From positions 45,843,941 to 45,907,940 of the forward strand of contig OW203763.1 in NCBI GenBank assembly GCA_934045905.1: 64,000 nt of DNA, written 5' to 3'. Under the pieces are notes generated by a model. The model saw nothing but the letters and a program-made list of their open reading frames with translations, made no database searches and was not told the DNA's origin. The translations under genes and the position numbers were made by a program. Of the stretch, positions 44,501 to 54,745 are shown piece by piece. This DNA is from Leuctra nigra. Taxonomy: Eukaryota; Arthropoda; Insecta; Plecoptera; Leuctridae. Position 1 is the stretch's first letter. Each line of letters starts with the position of its first letter.

Positions 44501-45526
44501 TAAATTTAATCTTTAAACATGATAGTTTTGAGATAAGCAGCATTTAAAATACTTGTGTACTGGCAAATTCATTTTTACTGGCTCTAACTGCTGTCTGATT
44601 CTAACTTGTTTTACAACAAGTAACACCATGATGAGTTCCAGTAGCAATTAGTATAGTAGGTAAGAAATAAACATTGTGATTTTACACAAGACTTTTATTA
44701 GCGAGTACTCGGTACTGCACTTATGGTTCTTTTTTTCTCAGACTGCATCACAATTTAGATACCTAAACCTTCAAATATGTTGAATTAGATAGTCTGATGT
44801 GTGCTATCATATTTACATTCTTAATTGCATTAAATTTTACCCAAATATTAATTTAAAAACAAAAATGAAATTTCTATTATTTTTGGGTAGATTGAAGGTG
44901 TGCTGGTGACTAAACAGGTGTAGGTAACTACACTAATGTTGGATAAAACTCTTATGTTCTATTCTAATCTAATCTTATATTATGTCTCACCTGAAAAAGC
45001 CGACCAAACGAGACGGCGAAGTGGGTATATTATTGGAAGGGTTAAGGCGGCTTCTAATTCCATCTTGTGGCTTACAGTTTACTTCAGTTGGCCGGATGCA
45101 GATGCCCCGCCTACATGGCAGCTATTGGGACACATTTCCAACGACAAACCGTCGGCGATTTTCAAAATCCACAACCTGAAGAAGACAAACGAGATATCCG
45201 ACTTAAAGAAACTGGAGAATGCAAGAGACTTTTGTTTCGGTGATCCGATCATTTCGCACAACGCCCAAATCGGAATATCGATCGAACCAATTCTTACAGT
45301 TCAAGCGCAAGCAAATACGGTAGCTATGGAGAAATCTGCAAGCTTCTCGATGTTTAGTAGAAAAATGTTGGAAAACTTTATGAACTATGCCTCTAGTTTT
45401 GGCGTATCACAAGCACAGATGACACCGAACCCAAGTGAAACATACTTTCCCATGTCTACTCTTCAATCGTGGCACACATATTTTGAGCGTAGAATTCAAT
45501 TGGATCCATACTTTTGGCGAAATTAG
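32551..45526 (+). CDS. HIKESHI: Hikeshi / OPI10 homologue (Hsp70 nuclear import carrier), 3 coding exons
   Basis: Exons 32551-32580, 33166-33295 and 45078-45526 join (phases 0 and 1) into 202 residues, close to the 197 of human Hikeshi. The N-terminus MFGIIVSGRL and the following beta-sheet domain (INHIVVFLTGTQPFP, VYFSWPDADAPPTWQLLG, NDKPSAIFKI) match the family. The C-terminal helical domain carries FASSF-like and AQMTPNPSE motifs and ends DPYFWRN, as in human NPLFWKT. Known role: during heat stress Hikeshi carries ATP-bound Hsp70 through nuclear pores by contacting FG nucleoporins; yeast OPI10 belongs to the same family. An insert of about 10 residues after HNLKK, relative to human, is visible. 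Intron 2 is 11.8 kb and full of transposons. The gene diverges from the ORP gene. Confidence 0.96.
32661..32950. repeat. GTAG/CTAC tetranucleotide cluster in Hikeshi intron 1
   Basis: Runs of GGTAGGTAGGTACCTA and CTACCTACCTAGGTAG occur in both directions, giving many small palindromes. The same motif appears scattered across the introns of the window. Confidence 0.85.
33166..33295 (+). CDS. HIKESHI: Hikeshi exon 2
   Basis: Acceptor TTTGTTTTTTTAG, then 43 codons plus 1 nt (VDINFQQIAESKFATTIQ, then INHIVVFLTGTQPFPIGTAG), donor GTATAA. The phase-1 end pairs with the two-base start of exon 3 to give the Val of VYFSWP. Confidence 0.95.
33296..33719. other. Hikeshi intron 2, nothing recognised
   Basis: No repeat ends or genes seen. 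Confidence 0.5.
33736..34655 (-). pseudogene. Decayed apurinic-type LINE: linker and start of reverse transcriptase
   Basis: On the minus strand 34640-34340 encodes WSKIQGNIIEAGNDALGRTT, the region before the reverse transcriptase in this LINE type. 34020-33740 encodes VVKAVKKLRNRKAAGPDGIT then ELLTYGGMKLMEELAKLINRI, the first reverse transcriptase block (KAAGPDGI). The two are separated by about 300 bp of non-coding sequence including GGACAAGCCATTGTTGG. Frames are broken; no activity expected. Confidence 0.8.
34645..36070. mobile_element. Foldback element with arms of about 450 bp, split by a 5S-derived SINE
   Basis: Left arm 34645-35110 (GGCGTATCACATTCTGAAGG) is repeated inverted at 35567-36070 (CCTTCAGAATGTGATACGCC). 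Arms match at high identity with small indels. Ends lie near GGCGGCCATATTGGCG and CGCCAAGATGGCTGCC. No coding sequence. The left tip lies beside the LINE fragment. Confidence 0.9.
35162..35560 (+). mobile_element. 5S-rRNA-derived SINE
   Basis: Starts GCCCAACAGGCTGGTGTAAT and continues CCTCGGTTCTCGTCAGATCA, GCGGTCAGCGATTGGATGGG, TGACC: the 5S rRNA sequence including its internal pol III promoter. An unrelated body follows, ending in ATAATAAAAAAAATGAATGA. The 5S part is diverged and fused to a tail, so it is a SINE3-type retrotransposon rather than a 5S gene. Confidence 0.85.
36071..36958. other. Hikeshi intron 2, nothing recognised
   Basis: Several open frames on both strands but none with family features; GACGTGACGTGACGTCACG near 36083 is a small palindrome. 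Confidence 0.45.
36959..38264. mobile_element. Foldback element FB (copy C), TA-flanked
   Basis: Begins CTGGGTGACGCAAAAAAAAT and ends TTTTTTCTGCGCCACCCGG, both next to TA. Arms about 310 and 510 bp share FB phrases with the other copies. Another element (37271-37755) is nested near the centre. Confidence 0.88.
37271..37755. mobile_element. MITE nested in FB copy C, 3-bp duplication TAA (PIF/Harbinger-like)
   Basis: Ends TGGCGTTTTCCATTGGG and CCCAATGGAAAACGCCA, flanked by TAA. Removing it and one TAA restores the host palindrome exactly (GTGTAAAAATTTC pairs with the opposite arm), so the boundaries are firm. TAA duplications fit PIF/Harbinger. GGAGC/GCTCC motifs recur inside. Confidence 0.85.
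38265..40560. other. Hikeshi intron 2 with GTTACAAA(A/G)TGGAC motif cluster
   Basis: GTTACAAAGTGGAC/GTTACAAAATGGAC and close variants occur near 38372, 38390, 38405, 38570, 38585, 40133 and 40148, and inverted near 40435. Likely the inside of an unrecognised non-autonomous element; no ends determined. A GC-rich CGCGCTCTAGCGCTCGG lies at about 40500. Confidence 0.5.
40561..42519. other. Hikeshi intron 2, nothing recognised
   Basis: AT-rich; TAATATTAATATTAAT low-complexity run at about 42345-42405. No genes seen. Confidence 0.45.
42520..43500. mobile_element. Foldback element interrupted by SINE S1 copy 2
   Basis: The left outer arm (from about 42520, including GGTTTTTTGGTGTCATTCTC and CACCGGAAGTACTTTTTAAT) is inverted at 43360-43500. 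An inner arm pair (AACGATAAGATTTAGAGAAA on the right of 42900) completes the palindrome. The SINE and its target duplication split the right side. Confidence 0.82.
43041..43335 (+). mobile_element. tRNA-derived SINE (family S1), copy 2, with target duplication
   Basis: Same A box, B box and tail as copy 1, ending CCCCAGAC and a run of about 17 A. The 12-bp duplication AACATGGTTAGT lies at 43029-43040 and 43336-43347. Clean duplication and long A tail suggest a fairly recent insertion. Confidence 0.93.
43544..43740 (-). pseudogene. LINE fragment: start of apurinic-type endonuclease
   Basis: Minus strand encodes STLRLGTWYLRSWNGRDQEI then LIEITEKNLHVCTLTERKKR. This is the endonuclease opening (LRIGTWNVRSL...GR..E....I..L..TE.K) with the Asn of TWN replaced by Tyr, and nothing further. 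It may be kin to the LINE at 33736-34655. Confidence 0.7.
43775..45077. other. Hikeshi intron 2, end part
   Basis: Contains a SINE tail fragment at 44157-44203. Otherwise nothing recognised. Confidence 0.5.
44157..44203 (+). mobile_element. SINE S1 3'-tail fragment
   Basis: GTCGCCATGAGCCTTGCTGC then AGAACAGTGCGACGACAAAA: the conserved last 45 bases of the S1 family and its A tail, with no head. Either a heavily 5'-truncated SINE or a partner LINE sharing the same tail. Confidence 0.75.
45078..45526 (+). CDS. HIKESHI: Hikeshi exon 3 (terminal)
   Basis: Acceptor GTGGCTTACAG, then 149 codons including the TAG stop at 45524-45526. It covers the second half of the beta domain and the whole helical domain. 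A longer open frame extends upstream to 44936 but is intron. No AATAAA lies immediately downstream; a long inverted repeat starts about 80 bases after the stop. Confidence 0.95.
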
Positions 45527-45606
45527 TTTATTGTGGGTAAAATTAAAAATTATTTATTATTATGATAGGATGTGCGATGTGATAATGAAGAACTATATCC
45601 GACATC

Positions 45607-46079
45607 CCTGCTGACAAATCTTGGCAAGATCTTGTTAAGAGGCCTCTGTCTGCACAAGGTAACGGGAATCGCATGGTTCGTCAAGTGATTTTTAAAATTG
45701 GTCTTCACACTAAAAAAAATTTAAAAATCGGAGATAACCGACCGATTCTAGCTTAATATACTAAATAATGCCATACGCTGGAGTACATCAAAACCTCTGG
45801 TATGACCTCAAAGTGTTCATACAATATTTATCATCAAATAATTGTATGTGGTTACTTTGAGGTTACACCAGAGGTCATAAAGTACTCCAGTGTATGGCAT
45901 TATTTAGTAAACTATTAAGCTTGAAAGGGTTGCAAATATATGATTTTTTAAATTTCCGTTAGTGTGAAGACAAAAATTTAAAAAATAACACTTCGAAGAA
46001 AAGTGCATTTCGCGTTTGCTTACGCAGTCAAGATCTTAGCAAGATCTTGCAAAATAATTGTCAAGATTTTTCTGCAGGG
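45607..46079. repeat. Long inverted repeat just downstream of Hikeshi stop
   Basis: Ends CCCTGCTGACAAATCTTG and CAAGATTTTTCTGCAGGG. Inner arms (AAATAATGCCATAC...GGAGTAC with its inverse at 45880-45905) are long and nearly perfect. It starts 80 bp after the stop codon, so it may be transcribed as part of the 3' UTR and form a hairpin. Confidence 0.8.
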
Positions 46080-46879
46080 CAAGCCCTGGTTCGACCACAT
46101 GTTTGTTTTTCATATCCTGACTGGGTTCTGTACGAACAATATCTCATTATTAATTATAGGTAGGTATTTATTAAAATGATGTTGTATAACATTAATTGCA
46201 GATACTGTATGCTCGTCACCGATTTCCTGGTAGATAAGTAAAATTAATGTTGTACATTATTTCGTTTTTGTCCATTGACAGTATAGTTTGGATATTTAAT
46301 GGATTTTGTGAGAAGTGCTATTCAGCAGGAAAATATATCAATTACCTATATTAAATTTAATTTGGTACACAAAGTCACAATACATATTTATCAAACAATA
46401 CATAATTCACTCAATATAATTCTATTCATTATTTGGGGTGGTTATTTTGTATTTACCTATATGTGAGGGCAACAGTATGTACGAGGTAATTTTTAGCAAA
46501 ACAGCCTTATAGATAAATGCGATACCGTTAATGTGTCATGTGCAGGGGGGGGAAGTCCTTTTTGTAGAATCAAAATCTATGGTAAAATAATAATTCCTTT
46601 TGAATTATTTTATTTTGTTAGGTAAACAAAAATGTCATTCTCGTTTTCTCGATCATAAATAATAATTTGTCGATCATATTATTAATTATTATATAACAAT
46701 ATGAAAACACATTGATAGTGGCAATGATGATTTTGAATTCTCGCGGTGCAACTGCACAAGTTTCACAAAAACCTTTGATTATGAATAGACAAACAGTCTT
46801 TTGAAACCTATTAGATTTTAATCTCATCTAGCTATACTAAACGTAATCTAATAATTCAAAGATGTTCCTCCCCAAGCTA
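46080..46879. other. Nothing recognised
   Basis: AT-rich sequence downstream of Hikeshi, no gene seen. Confidence 0.5.
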
Positions 46880-47310
46880 GGTTGCCGCGGCTTAAGGGGC
46901 CGCCTCACATTATGCGTTGGTCCCAACTAAGTGCAGTCCAGGGTCGACCAAGTCCCAAGCCCTCCCCTCAGGCCGGCCTCCCCCTTCGTGATGGTGATCC
47001 CCCTGAAATCCGGTCCCACGTCCCGAAGCCTCCCCCTCCCCCCCCCCTGGTGTGGACCCATTCTGAACTGGCTTTCCCACCAGTTTCAGATTCCCCCGCA
47101 TCGGGCCCATTGGGTCGACCCCTCCCCATGTCCTCCACAACAAAGTGCGCAATATAACCTCGTCATTGACGCGCCGTTAAACCATAATAATCTAATCTGA
47201 TGAAAAAATTTCCGGGGTTGAGCGCCCCGGACCCGATTGAGCAGGGGGGCTTCACCCCCAAACTCTCCTTTCGGGCCGAAATCAACTTGGAAACCTGCAT
47301 TCAAAGACCA
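46880..47310. repeat. GC-rich island, probable retroelement
   Basis: Far more GC- and C-rich than its surroundings, with an internal CATTGACGCGCCGTTAAACC at about 47160 that resembles LINE/SINE tail wording (GACG..GTTAAACC). Open frames in several phases look like Pro-rich by-products. No ends or target duplication could be fixed. Confidence 0.5.
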
Positions 47311-49770
47311 CCCTGTACTATTATTATTAGGACTACACCCGCATACATTATCATGCAAAACATTGCCTTTAGTTCCAACATGATCGTTACTGTGGTTTTA
47401 GACGCTAGCACCAATCTGGACCAGAACATCAATAAGCAGTGTTTTGTTTGGTTTGAAGAGGTTTTACTAATAATATTGGATGACTTTCACTACCCTTCTT
47501 GAAATCTACTCGGGCTTAGGGTATGTGTTCTGCATTGCCTGATTGATACTTGATGGAACAATACTCACCTCTATATCGTTTTCTATAATGATGGCAATGA
47601 AAACAGAATACCGTTTACAGAATAACATGAAATATTTTGTGAATCGTTTTGTACCAAATTGTTTAGGAGTTTCATGGATTGACAAAATCCCGTAAATGTT
47701 TCAAACAAATGTTTAAAAGGTGATTTGTGTTAACGTTCATTCTGTACCACAGAGGTAGAAGGGTGCAAGTGCATTTCTCGATTTTGCGTTGCACACTTTT
47801 GCAATGATGTAATCAAGCTCTATCAATTGCAATTTATTTGACTGAGGCCTCATGAACATTAAAAATATGATTGGATCAAGTCCTAATTAGTAGTGGGTTT
47901 TGGGCTCAACTCAAGAATCATTGAAATTGGCATCTGCCCTTCTATCTCTGAGGTTCAGAGTTTATTAGTATGTTCATTGTGTGAATGGTTCTTGTACCAA
48001 TATAATGAAATCTATTTTTCTATTATAAGGGAGGTGAGGAGACTAAGGAGACTCAAACAGCTAAACATGTTGAGTGATTACTGATTACGTAGTTTGGTAT
48101 TCCAGTTGTATGTTGCAAACGCCAAGTCTCCAGTTTGGAAAAAAGTAACTGAATTTTGGGGACCTAGTATAACTTTTTCAACTTTATAACACTAGTTTCA
48201 CAAGGTATTGCAAATGATTCCTCTAAGATTTGTTTCCATATAAATAAGTAATAACACATTTAAAACTTTAATTGGGAGTAGGTATCTTTGTATAATCATT
48301 AAATATCCACTATTTAATATTTAAATGTATAATTGAGATCCATTTCATTTTCTGGGCGTTCTTGAGACATAATTTTTCAGTGTGTGCTATTTATGAAAGT
48401 ATAGGAATGTATCGGATATCTTTAACTAATTTTATGTTTTCTGTGTGCTTTTTCAGTGGAATCATTCAAATCATACAACTACAAAATGTATAGGTATTGT
48501 AGGTATTCTTGTAGGTATATTATTGTAGGTATTACTATTTTCAGTTATTCTAGTTATTGTTTAAAATTTTCCGAGAGTTTTGTGAATGGACACGGTGTAT
48601 ACTAAATCAATAACAATGCTGAATTTAGTAAAACGAATTTTATTCCTGCAATATTATCTACAGCTTAATGTTATATTGTCTCAATGTAATCAATGGCGTC
48701 TCAAGTATTCCTATAGTAACTGGGCAATAAGATGTGAAATCAACTCGAAATAGTGCAGAAGTTGACAATGTGTACTATAAAGTGAAAAAAAGAGAAAAGA
48801 AAGTGATAATTTATTCAAACTTTACACTGTGATGTATAAAATTAAAAATCGTCTCATCCTATTTACCTTTTGTATAAGTATTTTAAAAATTTGGTGGTGA
48901 GAACATTGAAGTAAGTACATATGTTTTAAATGTAACTATGTTTTGAATGAAATTACATACTCGCAATTCTTGAAATAATGGGTAAATAAAATCCTACAAA
49001 CTGTCATCGTGCTTGTTTTAACGATTCCATCCCACGTCTATCCTTCAATTACCTATATATTTATTATGTATTATCTATAGGTACCGCACATACAAATTTA
49101 AAAAAAAATCATAGCAGAACAAGAAAATGTTTGGTTGAGCTAAATGCTATGATTACAAATTGAAAAGATGAAATTAACATATTATCTTGCACATCAATAT
49201 AAAGAAAAACAACGACACTAAGACTAAAAGTGAATGACAGAAAATGAAATTAAAATCCAGTAGTCGAGGGCCAAAAGGTCGATTTTTCTACGATCGGCGT
49301 GAAGGGAAGGTGCCACATATCTCACTAATAAAATGCATATATAGGTACAAAGCTTAAAAAAGTTTGGTGCCACACCCTCTGCTGGCACGGGGGCTGGGCC
49401 CTCATTCACGAAACTTTTTGCCGGTGTTACTGTGGGCGGCGGCCAATGTTATAGCTAACCGAGTTATTCATTCCTGTGGCCTAACCGAAAATACATAGAG
49501 GACTATTATTTTATTTAAGGTCAAAACTTCATGCCCTTTTGTGAGAAAAAAATTTGGCCGCAATCTTCGAAAAAAGAAATTGTAAAAGAAATTTGGTCTT
49601 TTTTTCTACCATCAATACTTTACGAGTAAGATCTGATTTAGTGCCTTTTTTCTTAGTGGGATAGGGACTACACAATGTTAATTGGGCGCGGGGGGCCTTG
49701 AACGGCGTGAATTTTACCACTTTTAATTACATTGTATCTCCGAAACCGTTCATCCGATCTAAAAAATCTT
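47311..49770. other. Unclassified, no genes seen
   Basis: AT-rich. Several short frames lack family features. Nothing further could be supported. Confidence 0.45.
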
Positions 49771-50362
49771 CAGAGCTGGGTAAGTTACTAAAAAAATAGG
49801 AACGCGTTAAAGTTACGTTACTTTCCGGAAAAAGGAACTAAAGTTCCTCGAAAGTTCCTTTTCAATTAAAAGTTCCTTTAAAAGATATTTGACCATTTTA
49901 TTTCCGGAATGCAGAAAATTTGTTAAAACACAAATTCTGTCTCTAAATTTCTCTGTGGAAAACAAAATTTTCTACGAAATTCCTCCCAGTATAAGAATGG
50001 TTTGCATCTAATTCTACTCTCTTCCCCATACCACGGCAGGGTTTGCCAAGTGAAGTGAAAGGGCGAACTGATGACGCACTTGTTTTGTTTTTTGACTGAT
50101 CACCAAGCAAGAACGGCGTGATTGGAATGCGGTTATGTGCAGGTGGCCTAAAATTCCTTATCAGAGAAAATCCGGTACAGATATGAGGGCGGAAATGGTG
50201 TAGTTTTTAATGTTGGGGGAAGGCAAATTCTGCTCTAAAAGTAACTGCAAAAAGAACTTTTATAAATGTGAAAGTTCCACAACAAAAAGGAACTTTCCAC
50301 GTTACTAAGTTACTTCTTAGCAGGAACGCGTTACTTTCGTTAAGTTACTACCCAGCTCGCTG
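49771..50362. mobile_element. hAT-type element (ends CAGAGCTGGGTA)
   Basis: Left CAGAGCTGGGTAAGTTACT and right AGTTACTACCCAGCTCGCTG, flanked by AAAATCTT and AACATCTT (7 of 8). AGTTCCTTTT and GTTACTTTC motifs recur subterminally. 592 bp, no transposase. Confidence 0.8.
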
Positions 50363-50381
50363 AACATCTTTGCGGCATTTA

Positions 50382-51205
50382 CCGGGTGGCGCAAAAAAAA
50401 CGTCCAGTGGGCGAGACAACACGTGTGACGAAATTACTGTACATATCGGGCTGAAAATTACACCAATTATACATAACATTACTAAGGTCTATAATGTAAG
50501 AGTTTTAACACCATAAATTTTATAGGAAAAAAGTTACAGCTGTTCATATTTCGTTGTCAAAAAATCGATTATACGGAGCTCAAAAATCACGCGTCCCGAA
50601 AATGTCCAATGGCCGGGACGCTGTTTACTCAAAACTGCTGATGATATCAAGCTGAAAATTTCATATGTTAATCAAAATATATTACTTTCGATTGTGTTAA
50701 AATTTCAATTCATTTGAATTAATGTTGCGAAAGTTAAGTTATCTAGAATTTGCGCTTAAAAAGCAGAACAGAATACATTAGAGATAATTTATCAAGTTTT
50801 ATTTCAATGTTAATTTTAAAAGTGAAAATATCTCCCGTATTTTCTGGTTTTAAGCTCAATTACAAGATACCATAACTTTCGTTCCACTCATTCAAATGTA
50901 TTGAAATTTGTATACAATAGATAGTCATATGTTTTGAATAACATTTGAAATTTTCAGTCTGATATCATCAGTAGGTAGGTAGTGTTGAAAATAAAGGTGT
51001 CCATGTTATTGGACTTTTTCTGAATGCGCGTTATGAGCTCCGTATAATCGATTTTTCGACAACCAAATTCGAACAGATGTAACTTTTTTCCTACAAAAGA
51101 AATATTTTTGAAACTTTCACACATCAAACATTGGTATGTTTGTTATAACATGTGAAATTTTCGGACTAATATCTGCAGTAGTTTCTTCACAGCGTTGTTT
51201 CCCGA
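50382..51205. mobile_element. Foldback element FB (copy D), right tip lost
   Basis: Starts CCGGGTGGCGCAAAAAAAAC after TA, twenty bases from the hAT element. The full palindromic body is present to about 51205 (ending CACAGCGTTGTTTCCC), but the last 25 bases are replaced by unrelated sequence. Confidence 0.85.
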
Positions 51206-51544
51206 TTTCGCAACAACGAATTTTTAATTCGTTTTTTATGGAGGTAAGGCACAAGTGCATTAAGACCACGTAGGATTTGTATGCACCAAATTTCATTTTG
51301 ATAAAGCATGCTTTTAAATGTATGAAAAGTCGTGGTGCCCAACCTTACAACCCTGGCCGGGGTCGGGGTCCCTATTCCAAAAATCAACGGCTTCAAAAAT
51401 AATTCTGAAAATAATAGGCATACGAAAATTGGATCAAAGAATTTGAAACTACTAGAAAACAAAAATGTCGAATGCCGCCGTCTTGGTAGAAAAAAGGTTA
51501 CAGACAGAATTTTTATACATTTCATTGAACAGTGAACAACGTGG

Positions 51545-51800
51545 GAGAAAGGTCCAATGGGCGAGACACCGCTGTGATGAAAATTCTTCAGGAATTTGGC
51601 TGAATATTCACATGATAACAAACATACCTACCAAGGTTTGATGTGTGAAAGTTTCAAAAACATTACTTTTGTAGGGAAAAAGTTAAACCTGGGGCGATCA
51701 CATAAAATGAGAACTTGATTGTCACCTTGACAAGAAAGTTCTCATTTTATGTATAATCGCACCCCTGTTCGAATTTGGTTCTCGAAAAATCGCTGGGCTG
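51545..51800. mobile_element. Foldback element FB fragment (copy E, left arm only) with a tiny MITE inside
   Basis: CCAATGGGCGAGACACCGCT and GATGTGTGAAAGTTTCAAAA match the FB left arm. After AAAAAGTTA the arm is split by a 75-bp hairpin at 51691-51765 and resumes TGTTCGAATTTGGTT. Confidence 0.75.
51691..51765. mobile_element. 75-bp hairpin MITE
   Basis: Arms GGGGCGATCACATAAAATGA and its inverse (CTCATTTTATGTATAATCGC then ACCCC) make nearly the whole element. It interrupts FB copy E, which shows it moved or was inserted after that copy. Confidence 0.75.
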
Positions 51801-52689
51801 TCTTACTTGGAACATCCCCATTGTAAGAAAAGATCAGTGGGACCAGCCCATACTCAATAAGTCGGAGACTCAAGGAAAGAACAACAATAAGAAATATATA
51901 AGAAATATACCTAATAATAAATATCTTTAATCATAGTAACAACAGTTTACATAATACATGTTCATGTCAATGTCATAATTATTCTGTCAGTCCCACGAGT
52001 ATTAAATTGTCACAAAGCCATTAATAATATTGTAAAAAATAAGTCATTATAACACATATTATTTATTGTTAAATCAAATTCTAATTTAGCTACTAAACTT
52101 AACCAAGGAAGAACCAAGGAACATTCCATGATGTGCATTTGTCAAGAGATAGGCGTGCCATAGAAGAAAATCCCATAGATACATTCATTAAAAATTACTC
52201 TACCTCCGACAGATCTTGCAACGTTAAGGGTAGTGATAATTATATATTGTAATAAATTTTATAATGATAATAAGATGATATTACTGATGGTATTGGAGAT
52301 GGTATTGGTAATATATTATATTTACGGTATCTCTCATTGATAATTTCAGTCCGAATTTGATTAATCTTATTAGGTTGGAATTTGTTCTTTTGTCAATATG
52401 TGGACGCCATTTCCTCATTTAAAATAAATAGTATTATCCTTGCCAAACAATAATTACTTCTAAAATATACATGCATGTACAGTCAATACATTAAAATCTC
52501 ATGAACACTTTCATGAACGAGTAGGTATCATTTAACAGGAAGACCTCCTCCTCTACAAACACCTTTAGTGCAGGAGCTCTTCCCACAATAATGCGATAAT
52601 TAGTTAACGACTGAACATTTGATTAGGGATACAATCAATCATACATGTATCCATTCAATTAAAAAAAATTATATGGATTTTCCAATTTA
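51801..52689. other. Nothing recognised
   Basis: AT-rich, no gene or element ends seen. Confidence 0.5.
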
Positions 52690-53232
52690 AAGTGGACCCA
52701 GCGCTCCAGCCATGGTGCTTAGAATTCGCTGTAATTCATACAAATTTCTGATGAAACAATGCCTCAAACAACTGCATAAAACTATTATATATTACCGTAT
52801 GATACAATTATATGTTCCTAATTGAAGTTCCAGTTAAACTATGCCAAAATAATTCATTTTTGTAGTGCAACGTTGTCAGATTTATAGTAAATTTCTAACA
52901 TTATACACTTTTTCTTTCTTATTTGGCCGGTGACCCTATATTTTCAGACGGCAGTCTTATTCCAAAAAGTATTGTCTTTAAATTGAGACTATTTTCAATA
53001 GTTTGTCATTCCTCTTGCGGTTTTAGGAGCAATTTAAGACCAATATTCTGGGACGATTTCATGTCTCCCTGTGTTATCTTATGGGGGGAAAGATGATCTT
53101 CAATCAAGAATACCTAATTATATCATACGGTAAGGGGCAAATATTTTTTGCTAGTTGTATGTAATATGGTTTCATTAATCTTTGGTGTGAATTACAGCAA
53201 ATTCTCATTCCTATGACGTAACCCTGGAACCC
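52690..53232. mobile_element. Element with imperfect inverted ends
   Basis: GAATTCGCTGTAATTCATAC near 52727 is inverted at 53185-53205 (GTGTGAATTACAGCAAATTC). Bases about 52780-52945 also match, inverted, the interior of the hAT element at 60466-61244 (shared GGCCGGTGACCCTATATTTT), so this is a related copy without its ends. Confidence 0.55.
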
Positions 53233-53950
53233 CTTAATAAGTAATCTATTGAAAGGTCAAGGGATTTAGATGGCTGAACAATTTGAACAACATCAAGAGG
53301 CATCAGCAAAGTTCCCTTTTGAGAATATTCTTGTTACTACCTTACTATCCAACCAAATACTATTTGATTTGTCTTTTCATTGGTCAATTTTTGTTTGTTT
53401 GGCAGAAACAATTTATTTATTTTATCTGAAGATAATTTTATGTTTGACTTTCAGCATTGCCGGATTTCGTTGTTTGGCATGGGTGTGAATAGATACTTCG
53501 TTTAAATTACCAACAGGAGAGCACTCATCTTACGCTAAAAGCATACAAATCACAATATTCTAGACATGTTCAAACTATAGCTTGAGTACCTATTCAATGT
53601 ATTCATCACACCAAATGTAAACTCCTAAATTGATTATTGAATAGATCTTTCAGCATAGTCCTCAAAGACAGCGAGCACACTGGAAAAAAGCAAATCAATT
53701 ATTATCACACTAAAAAATTAGATATATTGACAACATCCGGTCAGGTGCCAATTTATTTTAGGAAAAGTAAGGTAGAAGTTAAACAAAATTCGTAAAGTAG
53801 ATACTACCTATTTAGAGCTTATGCAATTTTAAATGTTAAACAATTGAAACCAGAAATCACCATAGCTGATGATAGAGTTAGAATACAGGCTTCTCCCAGA
53901 TGCAGCATTAATCTTCCGGTACAAAACGTCAAAAATAGTGTTTTTAATTA
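53233..53950. other. Nothing recognised
   Basis: A strong acceptor-like TTTGCTTTTTTCCAG on the minus strand ends at 53672 and is followed by a short frame; see rejected items. Confidence 0.45.
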
Positions 53951-54745
53951 TACTAGGAAAACGCTCTGTATAACGCTTTGATTAGCGAGCACGGACACGC
54001 GCAACACCTCGAACCGAAAATATGNNNNNNNNNNNNNNNNNNNNNNNNNNNNNNNNNNNNNNNNNNNNNNNNNNNNNNNNNNNNNNNNNNNNNNNNNNNN
54101 NNNNNNNNNNNNNNNNNNNNNNNNNNNNNNNNNNNNNNNNNNNNNNNNNNNNNNNNNNNNNNNNNNNNNNNNNNNNNNNNNNNNNNNNNNNNNNNNNNNN
54201 NNNNNNNNNNNNNNNNNNNNNNNNCCGTGATCAACATTTTCGAGAAATTTGACAGATAACACGCAAAATGTCAGTAAAATGTCAATAACTTTTGGATTTA
54301 AAACACAGATAAGTCTGAAAATTGTCAAAAATACAGATAATGTTGGTCCCAATGACCATGCAAAGTTTTCAGTTGATCGGTCATACGGTTTTAGTTTAAA
54401 TTTCAATAATCATATGAAAGATTTTTTTAAATTTTAACCAATCGGAGGATTTGGCTGAAACTTTGTATGATTGGGTAAAATGTTAGTGGTAATGACTTGT
54501 CAAAATTTCAAATTGATAAAACAAACCAATCGAAAGATAATTTAAAAAAAAATTTAACCAATCACGGGATCCCGTTCAAAAACGATCCCAGGGACCGCAT
54601 AGAGTACGTTAGTATGTGTACAAAATTTCAGATTTATTGCTTGAGCGGTTTGACCTGGGGTGTGACACACAAAAAAAACACACACAGAGAGAAAGTGCCA
54701 TAAGAGTACCGTGGTGACGCTCGCTATGCTCCCTCAATTAGGTAT
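53951..54745 (+). repeat. Unknown dispersed repeat, family R (copy A), with assembly gap
   Basis: Begins CTAGGAAAACGCTCTG and includes AGCGAGCACGGACACGCGCA, AATGTTGGTCCCAATGACCA and GATCCCGTTCAAAAACGATC. It ends near GTGACGCTCGCTATGCTCCC. All these phrases recur in copy B (60131-61870). No coding frame or known family. Confidence 0.7.
54025..54224. other. Assembly gap (200 N)
   Basis: Exactly 200 undetermined bases inside repeat copy A, so the real length is probably unknown. Frames running through it are meaningless. Confidence 1.

Noticed and set aside
44936..45077. Upstream extension of the Hikeshi exon 3 frame to an ATG at 44936
   Set aside because: The family alignment breaks exactly at the CAG acceptor at 45077, and exons 1 and 2 supply the true N-terminus.
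53655..53672. Strong minus-strand acceptor TTTGCTTTTTTCCAG with five codons (CARCL) and stop, which could end the GPCR
   Set aside because: Phase 0 fits but five residues carry no family evidence and the exon is 5 kb away; transcript data would be needed.
53948..54406. 152-codon frame across the N gap
   Set aside because: Built on undetermined bases.
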